Of a stretch of DNA of 64,000 nucleotides, positions 52,601 through 60,477 are shown in pieces (positions within the stretch are counted from its first letter, which is position 1; every line of letters begins with the position of its first letter). Location of the stretch: NCBI GenBank assembly GCA_965228125.1, contig OZ245791.1, positions 2,852,001 to 2,916,000 of the forward strand, given 5' to 3'. The DNA comes from GWF2-38-69 sp965228125 (GTDB taxonomy: Bacteria; Verrucomicrobiota; Lentisphaeria; Victivallales; GWF2-38-69). The translations under genes and the position numbers were made by a program. The notes beneath the pieces were generated by a model that was not told the DNA's origin, ran no database searches, and saw only the letters and a list, made by a program, of their open reading frames with translations.

Positions 52601-55600
52601 TAACCTGAGATTCTCTGCAAAATTGGATGAGTTAGTTGATTTATCTTTCTTCAAAGCCTCCACTTCCTGATTTAGTGCTGACACTTTGTCCTCATAATCC
52701 TTTTGAATAGAATCAAGTTTTTTGCTAGAGGTTGAGGCTTCTTCTTCGAGCCTTCCTCTTTCTTTCTTGGTCTTTTCAAGTTCGTTATTAATCCTTTTCA
52801 TTTCGGCGACAAGTTTGTCGTTGGATGCTTTCTGAGAATTGAACTCTTCTGTTAATGCTGATAGATTTTTACTGACTTCATCAAACTTGCCTTGGAGTTC
52901 GCTTCTTGATTTTTTTTCTTTGTCCAAATCATAGTTTAGAGCGGCATAGTCGGTCTTGTATTTGGATATTCTGGATGACGCTTTGTTAATTTCTGACTCG
53001 TATTGACTGATTTTTTCATTTGATACAGCAAGTTCCGACGCAAGGTTTGCTAGGTCATTAGTTTTATCTGGTGGTTCTCCTGCTTCCAAAGCTTTTGCTA
53101 GTTGGGACTGTAAACTATTTATTTGATTGCTCTGGTCTTTCTTGGTCTTTTCAAGTTCGTTCATCTTACTATTCAGGGTAATAAACCTTTCTTCTGTCAG
53201 TGACCTGAGAGATTCTGATGTCTGGTTCTTCTTTTCGGCATCTTCTAAATTTTGGATTAACTCTTTAATGTTATTGAGATACATGGTTTTATCATCTTCA
53301 TATGCAGAGAGTTTTTTTGCAGACTCATTCAGACTGTTTCTTAGTGCATTCCTTTCATTTGAAACTGAATCAAGTTTTTGCTGGGAATCCTTAAGAGACT
53401 CGCCAAGCGAAGCAATTTCTTGTTGTAATTTTTCTTTTTCTTCTTCAGTCAAATCAACTTTGGATTGAGAATCTTTCAACTGGTTACTGGCCAATGATAA
53501 TTTCCGTAAGGTTTCATCCCTGTCTTTCTGCAGTGCCGAGCGTTCTTCTTCAAGTTTTCTTGTGTTTTCTGCTAACTCTTGAAATTTTGAATCTATGGCT
53601 TTTTTTTCAGATTCAAGAGAGGAAGCTCTTTCTGTAGAGTCTGTAAGTTTTTTCTCTAGATCGTTTATACCGTTATTTTTTTTGTCAATATCTCTGGAGA
53701 GCTTATCTATTGAACTCATAAGCATGTCTGTTTTTTTCTTTTCATCTGCATATGAGTCTTTGAGTTTGTCGATTTTGTCCGATGCGTCTTCTATTGCCTT
53801 ATCTTTGGAATTAATTTTTTCTTTATAATCAGAAACTTCTTTCTCTTTCTGAGAAAATTTTTGGTTCAGATCATCTAGTCTTTTCTTTTGTTCGTTCTGG
53901 GCTTTTACCAAAGAATCTTTTTCGGAGGATGTTTTCCTGAGCATGCTCTCAAGAGTCTTTCTGGAAGCTTCATATTCCTGAAGTTTAATATTGCTCATAT
54001 TCAGTTGCTGGCTCAAATCGGATGAAACCGCCGAACTATTTTTATATTTTTCCTGAAGTTCTTTTATAGTATTTTCTGCAGACAGCGCTCCTTTTTGAAG
54101 TTTTAGGTTTTCTTCATTCAACTTTCTATAAGTTGCTTCTCCTTTAGCAGCTTTGCCTAAAAGCTCTTCTATTTGTTTTTGTTGTTCGAATTTTTCCGAT
54201 TCCAGAGTCCCGAGTTTATCATTAGCTTCCGTAAGCTCCTGAAGTTTTTTTCTGTACTTTTCCTCATCAACAGACTTACTATTAAGGCTTTCTTTGATGA
54301 GGTTGTTTTTTTCTTCAGTCAACGCTTTTCTTGAAGAATCTATTTGATCACGCTCCTGTTTTATACTGTTCAAATCATTTTGATATTTGCTGAGCATGTT
54401 TTCCAAATCGTGTTTTTCCTGTTCCAATGATTTGTTTCTTCCTTCGAGTTCAGGAAGGACGGATTGATTCTTTTCCAAAATTTTATATTTTTCGCTAAGC
54501 AATGAATAAGACTCTTTACTTTCGGAAAGTTTTACGGAAAGCTCATTCATCTTCATTGAAGTCACGTTTTCTGTTTTTTGTTTCTGATTTAATTCTTTCC
54601 TTAGAGCTTCTGTTTCATCATTCAATGCGGAATATTTTTCATTCAGAACAGATACAGCCTGAGCGGCCTTTTCGTAAGAGTCCTGAATAGATTTTACCTG
54701 AGAGGAGTAGGATTCTTTGACTTTTAACAAACGGTCAATATCAGACTGGGATGAATCAATTTGTTTTTGCAGCGCTTCATTCTGTTTAATCAGTGATTCG
54801 TTCATGGTTCCGGTTTTCGAAGCAGAGTCTGAGGTGTTTTTTAGCTCCTGCATTGAAGACTCGAGATAAGAGACTTTATTTAAAACTCTTTCTTTTTCTG
54901 ATTTTGCAGCCTCCAACTCACTGGAGAGAGAGTCAAGTTTGTTTAACACGTCTGTGCGGCCAGTCTCTGCGAGTTTTGCTTTTTCCATAGCTTCTTTCAA
55001 CTGATAATCCAGCTTCGATTTTTCCATAGCCATGTCAATGTACTTTTGATTAAGTTCTGAAGTCTCCTCCCTCATTTTTTTCTTTTCATTGCGAAGGTTT
55101 TCCATTTCTAAGTTCTGTTTCTCAATATCAGAACGCAGATCATTTACGAGTTTGGTATTTGCTATGGGGTTAGATTCAAGTTGTTCGTTTAGAAAAGAAT
55201 ATTTTTTTTCTAATTCGATTTTTTCTCTGAGTACTTCTTTTAGTTTTTCAGAGGCGATGGAATTCTTTTGTATTTCATTATTGCTGAGTTCTACTTTTTT
55301 TAATGCTGCTTGAAGCTTTTCCTTCTCGGAATTGAGCATGTCCTGATATTCGGCAAGTTTGGAATGAATCTCTATATTCTCGTCAACAAGGTCATCATCA
55401 GAAAGCTGCCTTTTTTTTATGGCTATTTTACTTTTAATCAGAGTCTGCCTTTCTTCACAATAGCTTATACGGTAAGATACCAGCTCGGAGTTCCATTTCG
55501 GATATGTTTCTTTGAGGGTTTCAAATTTTTTCTGGGCTTTGCCGTAATAGACTAGAGACGAAGAATAATCATTTTTTTCATAAAACGACTCTGCCTTTTC

Positions 55601-55726
55601 GTAAAGATCGTAAGCTTCAAGCCATTTGTTACCGGCTATTTGCGCAGAGTCATCCTGAGCAAGAATAGGAAGAAAGCCTATGCAAAAAATAACAAAACTT
55701 ATGATAACTTTTCTAACAAGAAGCAT
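49688..55726 (-). CDS. Giant periplasmic coiled-coil protein with terminal TPR regions
   Basis: This protein has 2012 residues. A signal peptide (1-23, ending PILAQ) is followed by a short helical/TPR-like segment (about 33-90; KAESFYEKNDYSSSLVYYGKAQKKFE). Residues 100-1840 are an almost unbroken coiled coil dominated by Lys, Glu, Ser, Leu, Asn and Asp with very few Pro, Gly or Trp. At the C-terminus (1855-2012) three or more TPR-like repeats appear (NNYTKAFKYLSMAANMAKNNY, SAHKYFNNAKAIA, NDPKNAILEFNTAA). If fully extended (about 0.15 nm per residue) the rod would be about 260 nm. A role in cell-envelope architecture or cell shape is an inference; no exact family is recognised. Confidence 0.9.
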   Translation of the reverse strand: MLLVRKVIISFVIFCIGFLPILAQDDSAQIAGNKWLEAYDLYEKAESFYEKNDYSSSLVYYGKAQKKFETLKETYPKWNSELVSYRISYCEERQTLIKSKIAIKKRQLSDDDLVDENIEIHSKLAEYQDMLNSEKEKLQAALKKVELSNNEIQKNSIASEKLKEVLREKIELEKKYSFLNEQLESNPIANTKLVNDLRSDIEKQNLEMENLRNEKKKMREETSELNQKYIDMAMEKSKLDYQLKEAMEKAKLAETGRTDVLNKLDSLSSELEAAKSEKERVLNKVSYLESSMQELKNTSDSASKTGTMNESLIKQNEALQKQIDSSQSDIDRLLKVKESYSSQVKSIQDSYEKAAQAVSVLNEKYSALNDETEALRKELNQKQKTENVTSMKMNELSVKLSESKESYSLLSEKYKILEKNQSVLPELEGRNKSLEQEKHDLENMLSKYQNDLNSIKQERDQIDSSRKALTEEKNNLIKESLNSKSVDEEKYRKKLQELTEANDKLGTLESEKFEQQKQIEELLGKAAKGEATYRKLNEENLKLQKGALSAENTIKELQEKYKNSSAVSSDLSQQLNMSNIKLQEYEASRKTLESMLRKTSSEKDSLVKAQNEQKKRLDDLNQKFSQKEKEVSDYKEKINSKDKAIEDASDKIDKLKDSYADEKKKTDMLMSSIDKLSRDIDKKNNGINDLEKKLTDSTERASSLESEKKAIDSKFQELAENTRKLEEERSALQKDRDETLRKLSLASNQLKDSQSKVDLTEEEKEKLQQEIASLGESLKDSQQKLDSVSNERNALRNSLNESAKKLSAYEDDKTMYLNNIKELIQNLEDAEKKNQTSESLRSLTEERFITLNSKMNELEKTKKDQSNQINSLQSQLAKALEAGEPPDKTNDLANLASELAVSNEKISQYESEINKASSRISKYKTDYAALNYDLDKEKKSRSELQGKFDEVSKNLSALTEEFNSQKASNDKLVAEMKRINNELEKTKKERGRLEEEASTSSKKLDSIQKDYEDKVSALNQEVEALKKDKSTNSSNFAENLRLTTELQSMQIKAEALTKTQNEYMAKVQSLTEELAKEKQASSDKEASSKKLSDEIASTTKKLSSLELERNLLSSQVKELTSGISKREEAINSLNSQNSKIDSELNSLQSENTALKVNGQEKDKQIDTLTESIKASNRKLNSALGEKAELEGRYKSVSDSAKSLQDDINNKEKTISELNSKLKESGDSTKAMQQQLEHDLAKAKDDLAKLEYQKADNQSRAKNLESKLREADKKALDSEEKMKSLNAELDNVKTSLKTALSERDNINKKLDSALAESTDKDKTISGLSLKNNEIEENLQKASSSIKDLNTQLAKRNGDINELTKNLTESKKALSDSNKKVKSLLSESDSAAKEIETYKEQQSQYELKIEKINSELLQKSAIADELQQAKSLLQKENVAVKTLLKTMESENAQKDDRIKELLRMFDSSKAINKTLDSFKANMISFTETASVELVKLDTKYKAQIALNDKYIKEIDQLKNQKESLNGKNTELASKLDKVTYGLNEASSQNDSLKKNLSSVMADLDSARSEANTAKLEYKKLSDVLSVVQNELSLTKNNNSSLSEKYEKTKQELSSLSQNSASDKKLSQLQKEYDSLVKKNVEIDNVNMETKTKIKSITLKLQESELRKKNLEEMNVSFQKKLIESNSKYIELGKSYTEKETIIAELSIELKNLKNDKDAILSNETQLHRDLDEKSMVISSLQTDNQAFNERIASLISQTTILENEKESIEKKYALKTKELDELSAKLNTPKETSPSDEKLFNELNAKNVLLNKQIIALNKKLSLLKYNSNSQEKTSLSKENKERVVKLVRSARMAIAKNNYTKAFKYLSMAANMAKNNYQIQKNTGVLAMINDNYSSAHKYFNNAKAIATTEDASIYIALAICYIYSNDPKNAILEFNTAAEIENGTKLGKKLDSLCLEMISGLNTARKTGKPFDDFMHSPEVASNLSEILTLCNPPKIQEAEKWKNIASKTQRQ

Positions 55727-55849
55727 ATAATAAAATGAAATCGAGATTTATTAAGACTCATGCATGGAATAATACATGCCAAAACAACAAACTTGGTATA
55801 AGTTTAACTGTAAACTCTTATTTTTATAACCAAATACAGGATATTAACA

Positions 55850-56677
55850 ATGAAAAAAATTGGATTCATCGGGTATGGGCACATGGCAAGTTCGATGCTC
55901 GAAATTCTTCTTTCCCAAAAAACTTTTAAAGCTTCGCAAATCATTATATCTGAAACTCAAGAGATGGTTGACATATTAAGTAAGGAACCCAAAAATTCTG
56001 GTCTTACAATAGTTGCTGATAATAAGTATGCTGCTAAAAACTCAGATATCCTTTTTCTGTGCGTTAAGCCGCTTGCTTTGCCCGAAGTGTTATCCGAAAT
56101 CAAAGAATTATTGGATGCTGAAAAACACCACATCATATCAATAGCAGCCTGTGTCGAAATCGGTATAATCGAAAGATTCTTTAAAGGGAAAATAACAAGA
56201 ACACTTCCTACCGTAGTTTTGAAATCAGGTTACGGCACGACATTCGTAACACATAGCAAAACTGTTTCTTTATCGGCTACTATAGAAATTGAAACTATTC
56301 TGCGTTCAATAGGGGATATAACAATAATCAATGAAGAAGATTATGCTTCGGCTGTTAATATCACAAGCAGTGCTCCCGGGATACTTGCGTGTATTTTTGA
56401 TATTTACTCGCAATCGACTATCAAGGATTCTTCAATTCCCAAAAACCAAGCCGATAATATGCTGTTGAAAACCATCTTCGGAACAATCAAGATGGTTGTA
56501 GAAAAGAATATTTCTTTCACCGAGCTGACAGAAATAGTTTCGACCAAAGGCGGAATTACAGAAGCGGCGGTAAATATTATAAGGAAAAAGCTCCCTCCCG
56601 TATTTGATTCAGCTATAGCAGCAACCATTCTTAAGGATAAGGAGTTAAAGAATCTCATATCCGAGAAATTGAAGTAG
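55850..56677 (+). CDS. proC: Pyrroline-5-carboxylate reductase
   Basis: This is a 275-residue protein. The N-terminal Rossmann motif IGFIGYGHMASSMLE binds NAD(P)H, followed by ILFLCVKPLALPEVL and IISIAACVEI. The catalytic C-terminal dimerisation domain has the late block TKGGITEAAVNIIRKKLPPVFDSAI, close to the ProC signature (PGGTTxxAL) but with Ile for Thr. It makes proline from pyrroline-5-carboxylate. It is divergent from the giant coiled-coil gene. Confidence 0.88.
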   Translation: MKKIGFIGYGHMASSMLEILLSQKTFKASQIIISETQEMVDILSKEPKNSGLTIVADNKYAAKNSDILFLCVKPLALPEVLSEIKELLDAEKHHIISIAACVEIGIIERFFKGKITRTLPTVVLKSGYGTTFVTHSKTVSLSATIEIETILRSIGDITIINEEDYASAVNITSSAPGILACIFDIYSQSTIKDSSIPKNQADNMLLKTIFGTIKMVVEKNISFTELTEIVSTKGGITEAAVNIIRKKLPPVFDSAIAATILKDKELKNLISEKLK

Positions 56678-56759
56678 AATAGTTAAGACAAATCTAACTG
56701 TCAGATTTTATCTTAACTATTACAATTTAAACTACGCCTTATATCATTGGAAAAGAAAG

Positions 56760-57329
56760 TTACAGATGAAGGACTTATTCTTAGCGAGAGGCAAATAGTA
56801 GCGCTGGAAAGGAAAAAGGATGAAGATATTGCCTGGGGAGAAATTGAAACGGCTCATCCTTGATACTTGGGAAGCCAGGACACATTCTATGTTGGAACAA
56901 TTAAGGGAGTTGGACGTATGTACTAGCAGACTTTTGTTGATAAATATTCAAAAGTTGCTTTTGTCAAATGGTATACCATGGAAACTCCTATAACCGTAGC
57001 AGATATTCTTAATGGTCGTGGTATGGCATTTTTTGAACAGCATGATATGGGGTTTTTAAGTATTCTTACCGACCGTGGAACTGAGTTTTGTGGAAGGGCT
57101 GATGCCCATGGTTATCAACTCTATTTTGCTGTCAATAATATTGATCATTCTAAAATTAAAGCGATGTTGCCTCAAATGGATAGATTGGTATAATAATGAA
57201 AGGACACATCAGGGCAAAATGTGCTGCGGAAGAACTCCAATGAAAACTTTTCTTGATGATAAACCAATTTGGAAGACAAAAATTGATCAGCTTAACAAAG
57301 ATATGGATGTGCAGTTAATAGTAGCCTGA
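56760..57329 (+). pseudogene. IS481-family transposase remnant with catalytic-region deletion
   Basis: The frame reads LSERQIVALERKKDEDIAW, then HP(TGA)YLGSQDTFYVGT and MY(TAG)QTFVDKYSK, and continues with AFVKWYTMETPIT and ILTDRGTEFCG (the second catalytic Asp). After NNIDHSKIK the sequence jumps, with a frame change, to WIDWYNNERTHQGKMCCGRTP. In intact IS481 transposases about 45 residues with the catalytic Glu (SPQTNGICERF) lie between these blocks; they are missing here. Two stops, a frameshift and the deletion show a dead element. No terminal repeats could be assigned. Confidence 0.8.
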
Positions 57330-57423
57330 CAATCGTTAACAATCTTAGGGGTAACTGCCAGTCAAGTCCTGGCTAATACACAAGTTTTAGTTTTCATAAA
57401 AGATCCAATTCTGTATCTGTGAG

Positions 57424-58479
57424 TCATAAAGCGTTGCAAAACTCCTGTAGTGTGCATTCGTCTTTAGCAGTTAGCTTAACTATATGGTCGTTATAATAAA
57501 TTTTCACATAATATTCGGAGCCGTCTTTGTAAAGTTCGTAATCCAGATGCGAAGCATAAGGAGGCGCATACTCAAGCGGTGTTCCCATTCCGCTCATTAT
57601 TCCGCATATCGTGTTATCATGTCCGGAATAAATTATGTATTTGTACTTCTGTTTTCCTTTTGCAGCCAGATTCATATCGTTCTTCAGGTTCTCAAGGAAA
57701 GGCCCTCCAAGAAATTTGCCTAGTTCTTTTGGCTTTGCTCTTAAAGCCCACACATAGCTTTTTGCATCAGATATTTTTTTTGCATCCTCAGACGTGAATT
57801 CTCTTGGCAATGGCTTATTATGCAGAGTTATACAGTATACATTGTCTCCCGGAACAAGAACATCAATAAGAGCTGTCATATTTACGCCTAGAAGTTTATT
57901 CCAGCGGTCAAGGTCTGATGAAATTGCTTTCTCTTTATCCTTCCATTCAGGCTGAGCAAAAGAATACTTTTCTATAAGTTTGTTGTATGTATCAGGATCA
58001 GAAACTTCAGGTTTTATCATTTTCTGTTGTTCAGCTGTGGCAGTATGTATTTGAATTGGCTGAAATCCATGAGGAAGCGCAAAATCTCTTTTATTAAGGA
58101 GTGGTCCTGTGCCCATAGGATAAAGCCCCATTAATACACATTCTGCACTTACAAAGGTTCTCTGATAGTCTGTAGCTATCACATACATAGAGCCGTCCTT
58201 GTATTCTTTCGGAAGGAGTTTTAATGTTTCTATATACTTGTCCCTCAGTCTGGTTCCTAGACTATATTCCTGTCTCATCCCCTCAGGCATTAATATTCCT
58301 GCTCCTTCGGGCCACACTTGGTTAAAGTTGATTACAGTGCTGTCCATCTTAGCATAGGGCGTTCTATCACCATGTCTTGTTACCGTTACAGCAAATATCA
58401 ACTGTTGTTGGGCGAAAATTGCTACTGATAAAAATAATGCCGCAAACGAAATAATTATACAGCTTGTTTTTTTTCTCAT
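57424..58479 (-). CDS. Secreted histidine acid phosphatase (branch 2 histidine phosphatase)
   Basis: This 351-residue protein with a signal peptide (residues 1-23) starts its mature part with FAVTVTRHGDRTPYAKMD. RHGDRTP carries the nucleophilic His. Further on is the phosphate-site Arg in IATDYQRTFVSAECVL, and the proton-donor pair His-Asp is in YSGHDNTICGIMSG. Branch 2 members include acid glucose-1-phosphatase, phytase-like and lysosomal-type acid phosphatases. The substrate is unknown. It lies between mobile-element and pseudogene debris, which suggests gain by transfer. Confidence 0.88.
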   Translation of the reverse strand: MRKKTSCIIISFAALFLSVAIFAQQQLIFAVTVTRHGDRTPYAKMDSTVINFNQVWPEGAGILMPEGMRQEYSLGTRLRDKYIETLKLLPKEYKDGSMYVIATDYQRTFVSAECVLMGLYPMGTGPLLNKRDFALPHGFQPIQIHTATAEQQKMIKPEVSDPDTYNKLIEKYSFAQPEWKDKEKAISSDLDRWNKLLGVNMTALIDVLVPGDNVYCITLHNKPLPREFTSEDAKKISDAKSYVWALRAKPKELGKFLGGPFLENLKNDMNLAAKGKQKYKYIIYSGHDNTICGIMSGMGTPLEYAPPYASHLDYELYKDGSEYYVKIYYNDHIVKLTAKDECTLQEFCNAL

Positions 58480-58534
58480 TTTACTCCTTTTGTTGTATTT
58501 GTATTGTTCTATTTCCAGTTACTTCAGTCTCTAT

Positions 58535-58744
58535 TTAGTCGATGCCGAAAAAGTCGGAATTGGCCAGGGTTTTAGAAGACAAACCGATGGTGTACTCTGT
58601 GCTCCGAGGTGAAGTCAACTCCAAAGACTGGTCTATTCCGGCTATCAGGTTTTGCTTGTTCATTTTGTATCTACTAAGATTTGAGAAATTGTTTATAACA
58701 ACCTTGCAATTTGTAACAGTTTCCTTTATCCAATTCCTCTCCAT
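58535..58744 (-). CDS. Short hypothetical frame, possibly the end of a lost gene
   Basis: This 69-residue minus-strand frame ends with SPRSTEYTIGLSSKTLANSD and looks more protein-like than the hydrophobic plus-strand frame opposite. I recognise no domain and see no signal peptide. It has neither a convincing SD nor upstream promoter. Given the decayed surroundings it could be a leftover C-terminus. Confidence 0.25.
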   Translation of the reverse strand: MERNWIKETVTNCKVVINNFSNLSRYKMNKQNLIAGIDQSLELTSPRSTEYTIGLSSKTLANSDFFGID

Positions 58745-59329
58745 TTTATGCTGTCTGCTTGGTCAGTTTTGCCTCGCAGTAGTTACTACAGCTTTTGCTC
58801 ACTTCCTTTCATACGGCACAAACTTGAGTTTTTCAGCAATTCTTTGTATCTTGATCCTTGGTCTGAATGTTGTAAAAGATAGAATGCATTTATAATATGC
58901 TAATAAACGGTATGTTGTATTAGCAGAACTAATAGGTGTTTATTATTCCATATTGTAACATAGTAAATCTCAAGTTTCCATGTCTTAAAAACAGGGAATT
59001 ATCAGCGAATTTTGTGATATAGAGGCTGGGAAAAGACGGTAAATAGTAGCCAAAAGCCAGGAGCTAAAAACTAATAGCTATTAAAAAAGATAAATATGAG
59101 TGACGGGAAGAGAAAAAGTTCCAATATGTCTATTCGAATGATTTTAGTGATGCCGGGGTACTTTGATTTCAACCAAGAAAGGAAAAATTTTATATTCGTT
59201 CGTAATTTTTAAAGTTCCTTATTTAATATAAAAAAACTGTTTTTTTTATGCTTGCTCACTCTAGGTTGACATTGCAGAGGCTATAGATTCGAGTTCTGCT
59301 ATACCCACTATTCTTTTTGCATCGATTGT
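58745..59329. other. Gene-poor stretch without recognisable coding content
   Basis: I see no supported gene here. An 8-bp inverted repeat (TGCTAATA at 58898-58905 and TATTAGCA at 58918-58925) is the only visible structure. The rest is AT-rich with stops in all frames and probably represents decayed DNA preceding the GH65 remnant. Confidence 0.5.
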
Positions 59330-60300
59330 ATAGTTGGCGTGGTGAGTAGTAATTTCCTGAAGAACTTCAATCTCTTTAATATGTCTCTGGCAATTGATGG
59401 GGATGAGATTACTTCTAAAAATATCAGCAATTTTTATACAGACATTAGATATGAGATATGGAGCTTTTACTTAAAAGTTCGAATGGCGATAAAGCTTCTA
59501 TAGCATATACCTATTATGCCCTGAGAGAGCTTCAATACAGTGTCCTTGTGATATTAAGATTACTGCTAAAAAGAATATTACAATAACACCTTCAAGCATA
59601 ATGCAGGCTCCGGATTCCCCAAGGGATCTGGAAAACTACTTTGACGAAATAGAAAGTCCTGATGGCAGTATCAGTCTACTCGTTTCATCGGCGAAAAGCC
59701 CTACAGGTAAATTACTCATGTGTGCTGCAAATTTATTTGTTTTTCAGCAATAGGAGACAAGCAGCCGCAGGTGATACATGAGATGTGGGACAGCAATATG
59801 CATTTCATGGAGTTTAATAAAGAATTGAACTCTGGAGAAATATATATATGCCATTGTGGACTCAACAATATCAAGCGCACAGGATTCGGATCCTTTGAAC
59901 CAATCGCAGCGGCTTACAATATTTGCCGTACTTGAGAAAAAAGATAAACTAATAGAAGCGCATAAGTGTGCATGAGATGAACTCTGAAAAAGCGATATAG
60001 AAATTGAAGGAGACCCACAGGTACAGCAGAATGTGCATAATATGCTTTACAATCTTTATTCATTCCTGAGGGCAGATTCAGGCTATTCTCTATCTCCTAT
60101 GGGTTTGAGTGAGTTGGGTTATAATGGACATGTTTTCCGGGATGCTGATATATGGATGTTTCCTGGAATAATTGCTCTTCATCCTGAGATGGCGACGGGC
60201 GCTACAATATTAACAACGTTGTTGCTGCAGACGAATGAGCGGAGAATAAAAATAATGCCGCATTCACAAATGCTATAATTACGGCGATTATATTCAAATA
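59330..60300 (+). pseudogene. Remnant of a glycoside hydrolase family 65-type enzyme
   Basis: Pieces of one protein can be followed across several frames: GDKASIAYTYYALRELQYSV, MQAPDSPRDLENYFDEIESP, LLVSSAKSPTGKLLMCAAN, IHEMWDSNMHFMEFNKEL, KSDIEIEGDPQVQQNVHNML, and GLSELGYNGHVFRDADIWMF then ALHPEMA. A jump leads to RYNINNVVAADE and AENKNNAAFTNA. These follow the order of GH65 (trehalose/maltose phosphorylase-like) enzymes, with a large internal deletion after the HPEMA block. TAG and frameshifts confirm inactivity. Three TGA codons occupy positions where family members have Trp. Confidence 0.75.
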
Positions 60301-60477
60301 TAAAAGATTCTTCATCAAAATAATTTGATAACATAATAGTGAAACAGTGATTGGTTTTCTGAGCTAGAAAAAAATAGAAGATTTTTTAGCAGCATTTTAG
60401 CGTTGGAAAAGAGAGAAGAAAGAGCTAATATATAAATAATAAAGTATAAATTTAAATTAATTAAGGAAGAAATTTTT

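Noticed and set aside
50253..55555. Many plus-strand frames rich in Ser, Phe and Leu opposite the coiled-coil gene
   Set aside because: They mirror the Lys/Glu-rich minus-strand codons and lack ribosome-binding sites.
58542..58895. A 117-residue plus-strand frame rich in hydrophobic residues
   Set aside because: No ribosome-binding site or family resemblance; its hydrophobicity is what the antisense of a polar minus-strand frame gives.
59973..60238. Genome-wide reassignment of TGA to Trp
   Set aside because: Many intact genes in the window end with TGA and use TGG for Trp; the three TGA codons lie only in a pseudogene.
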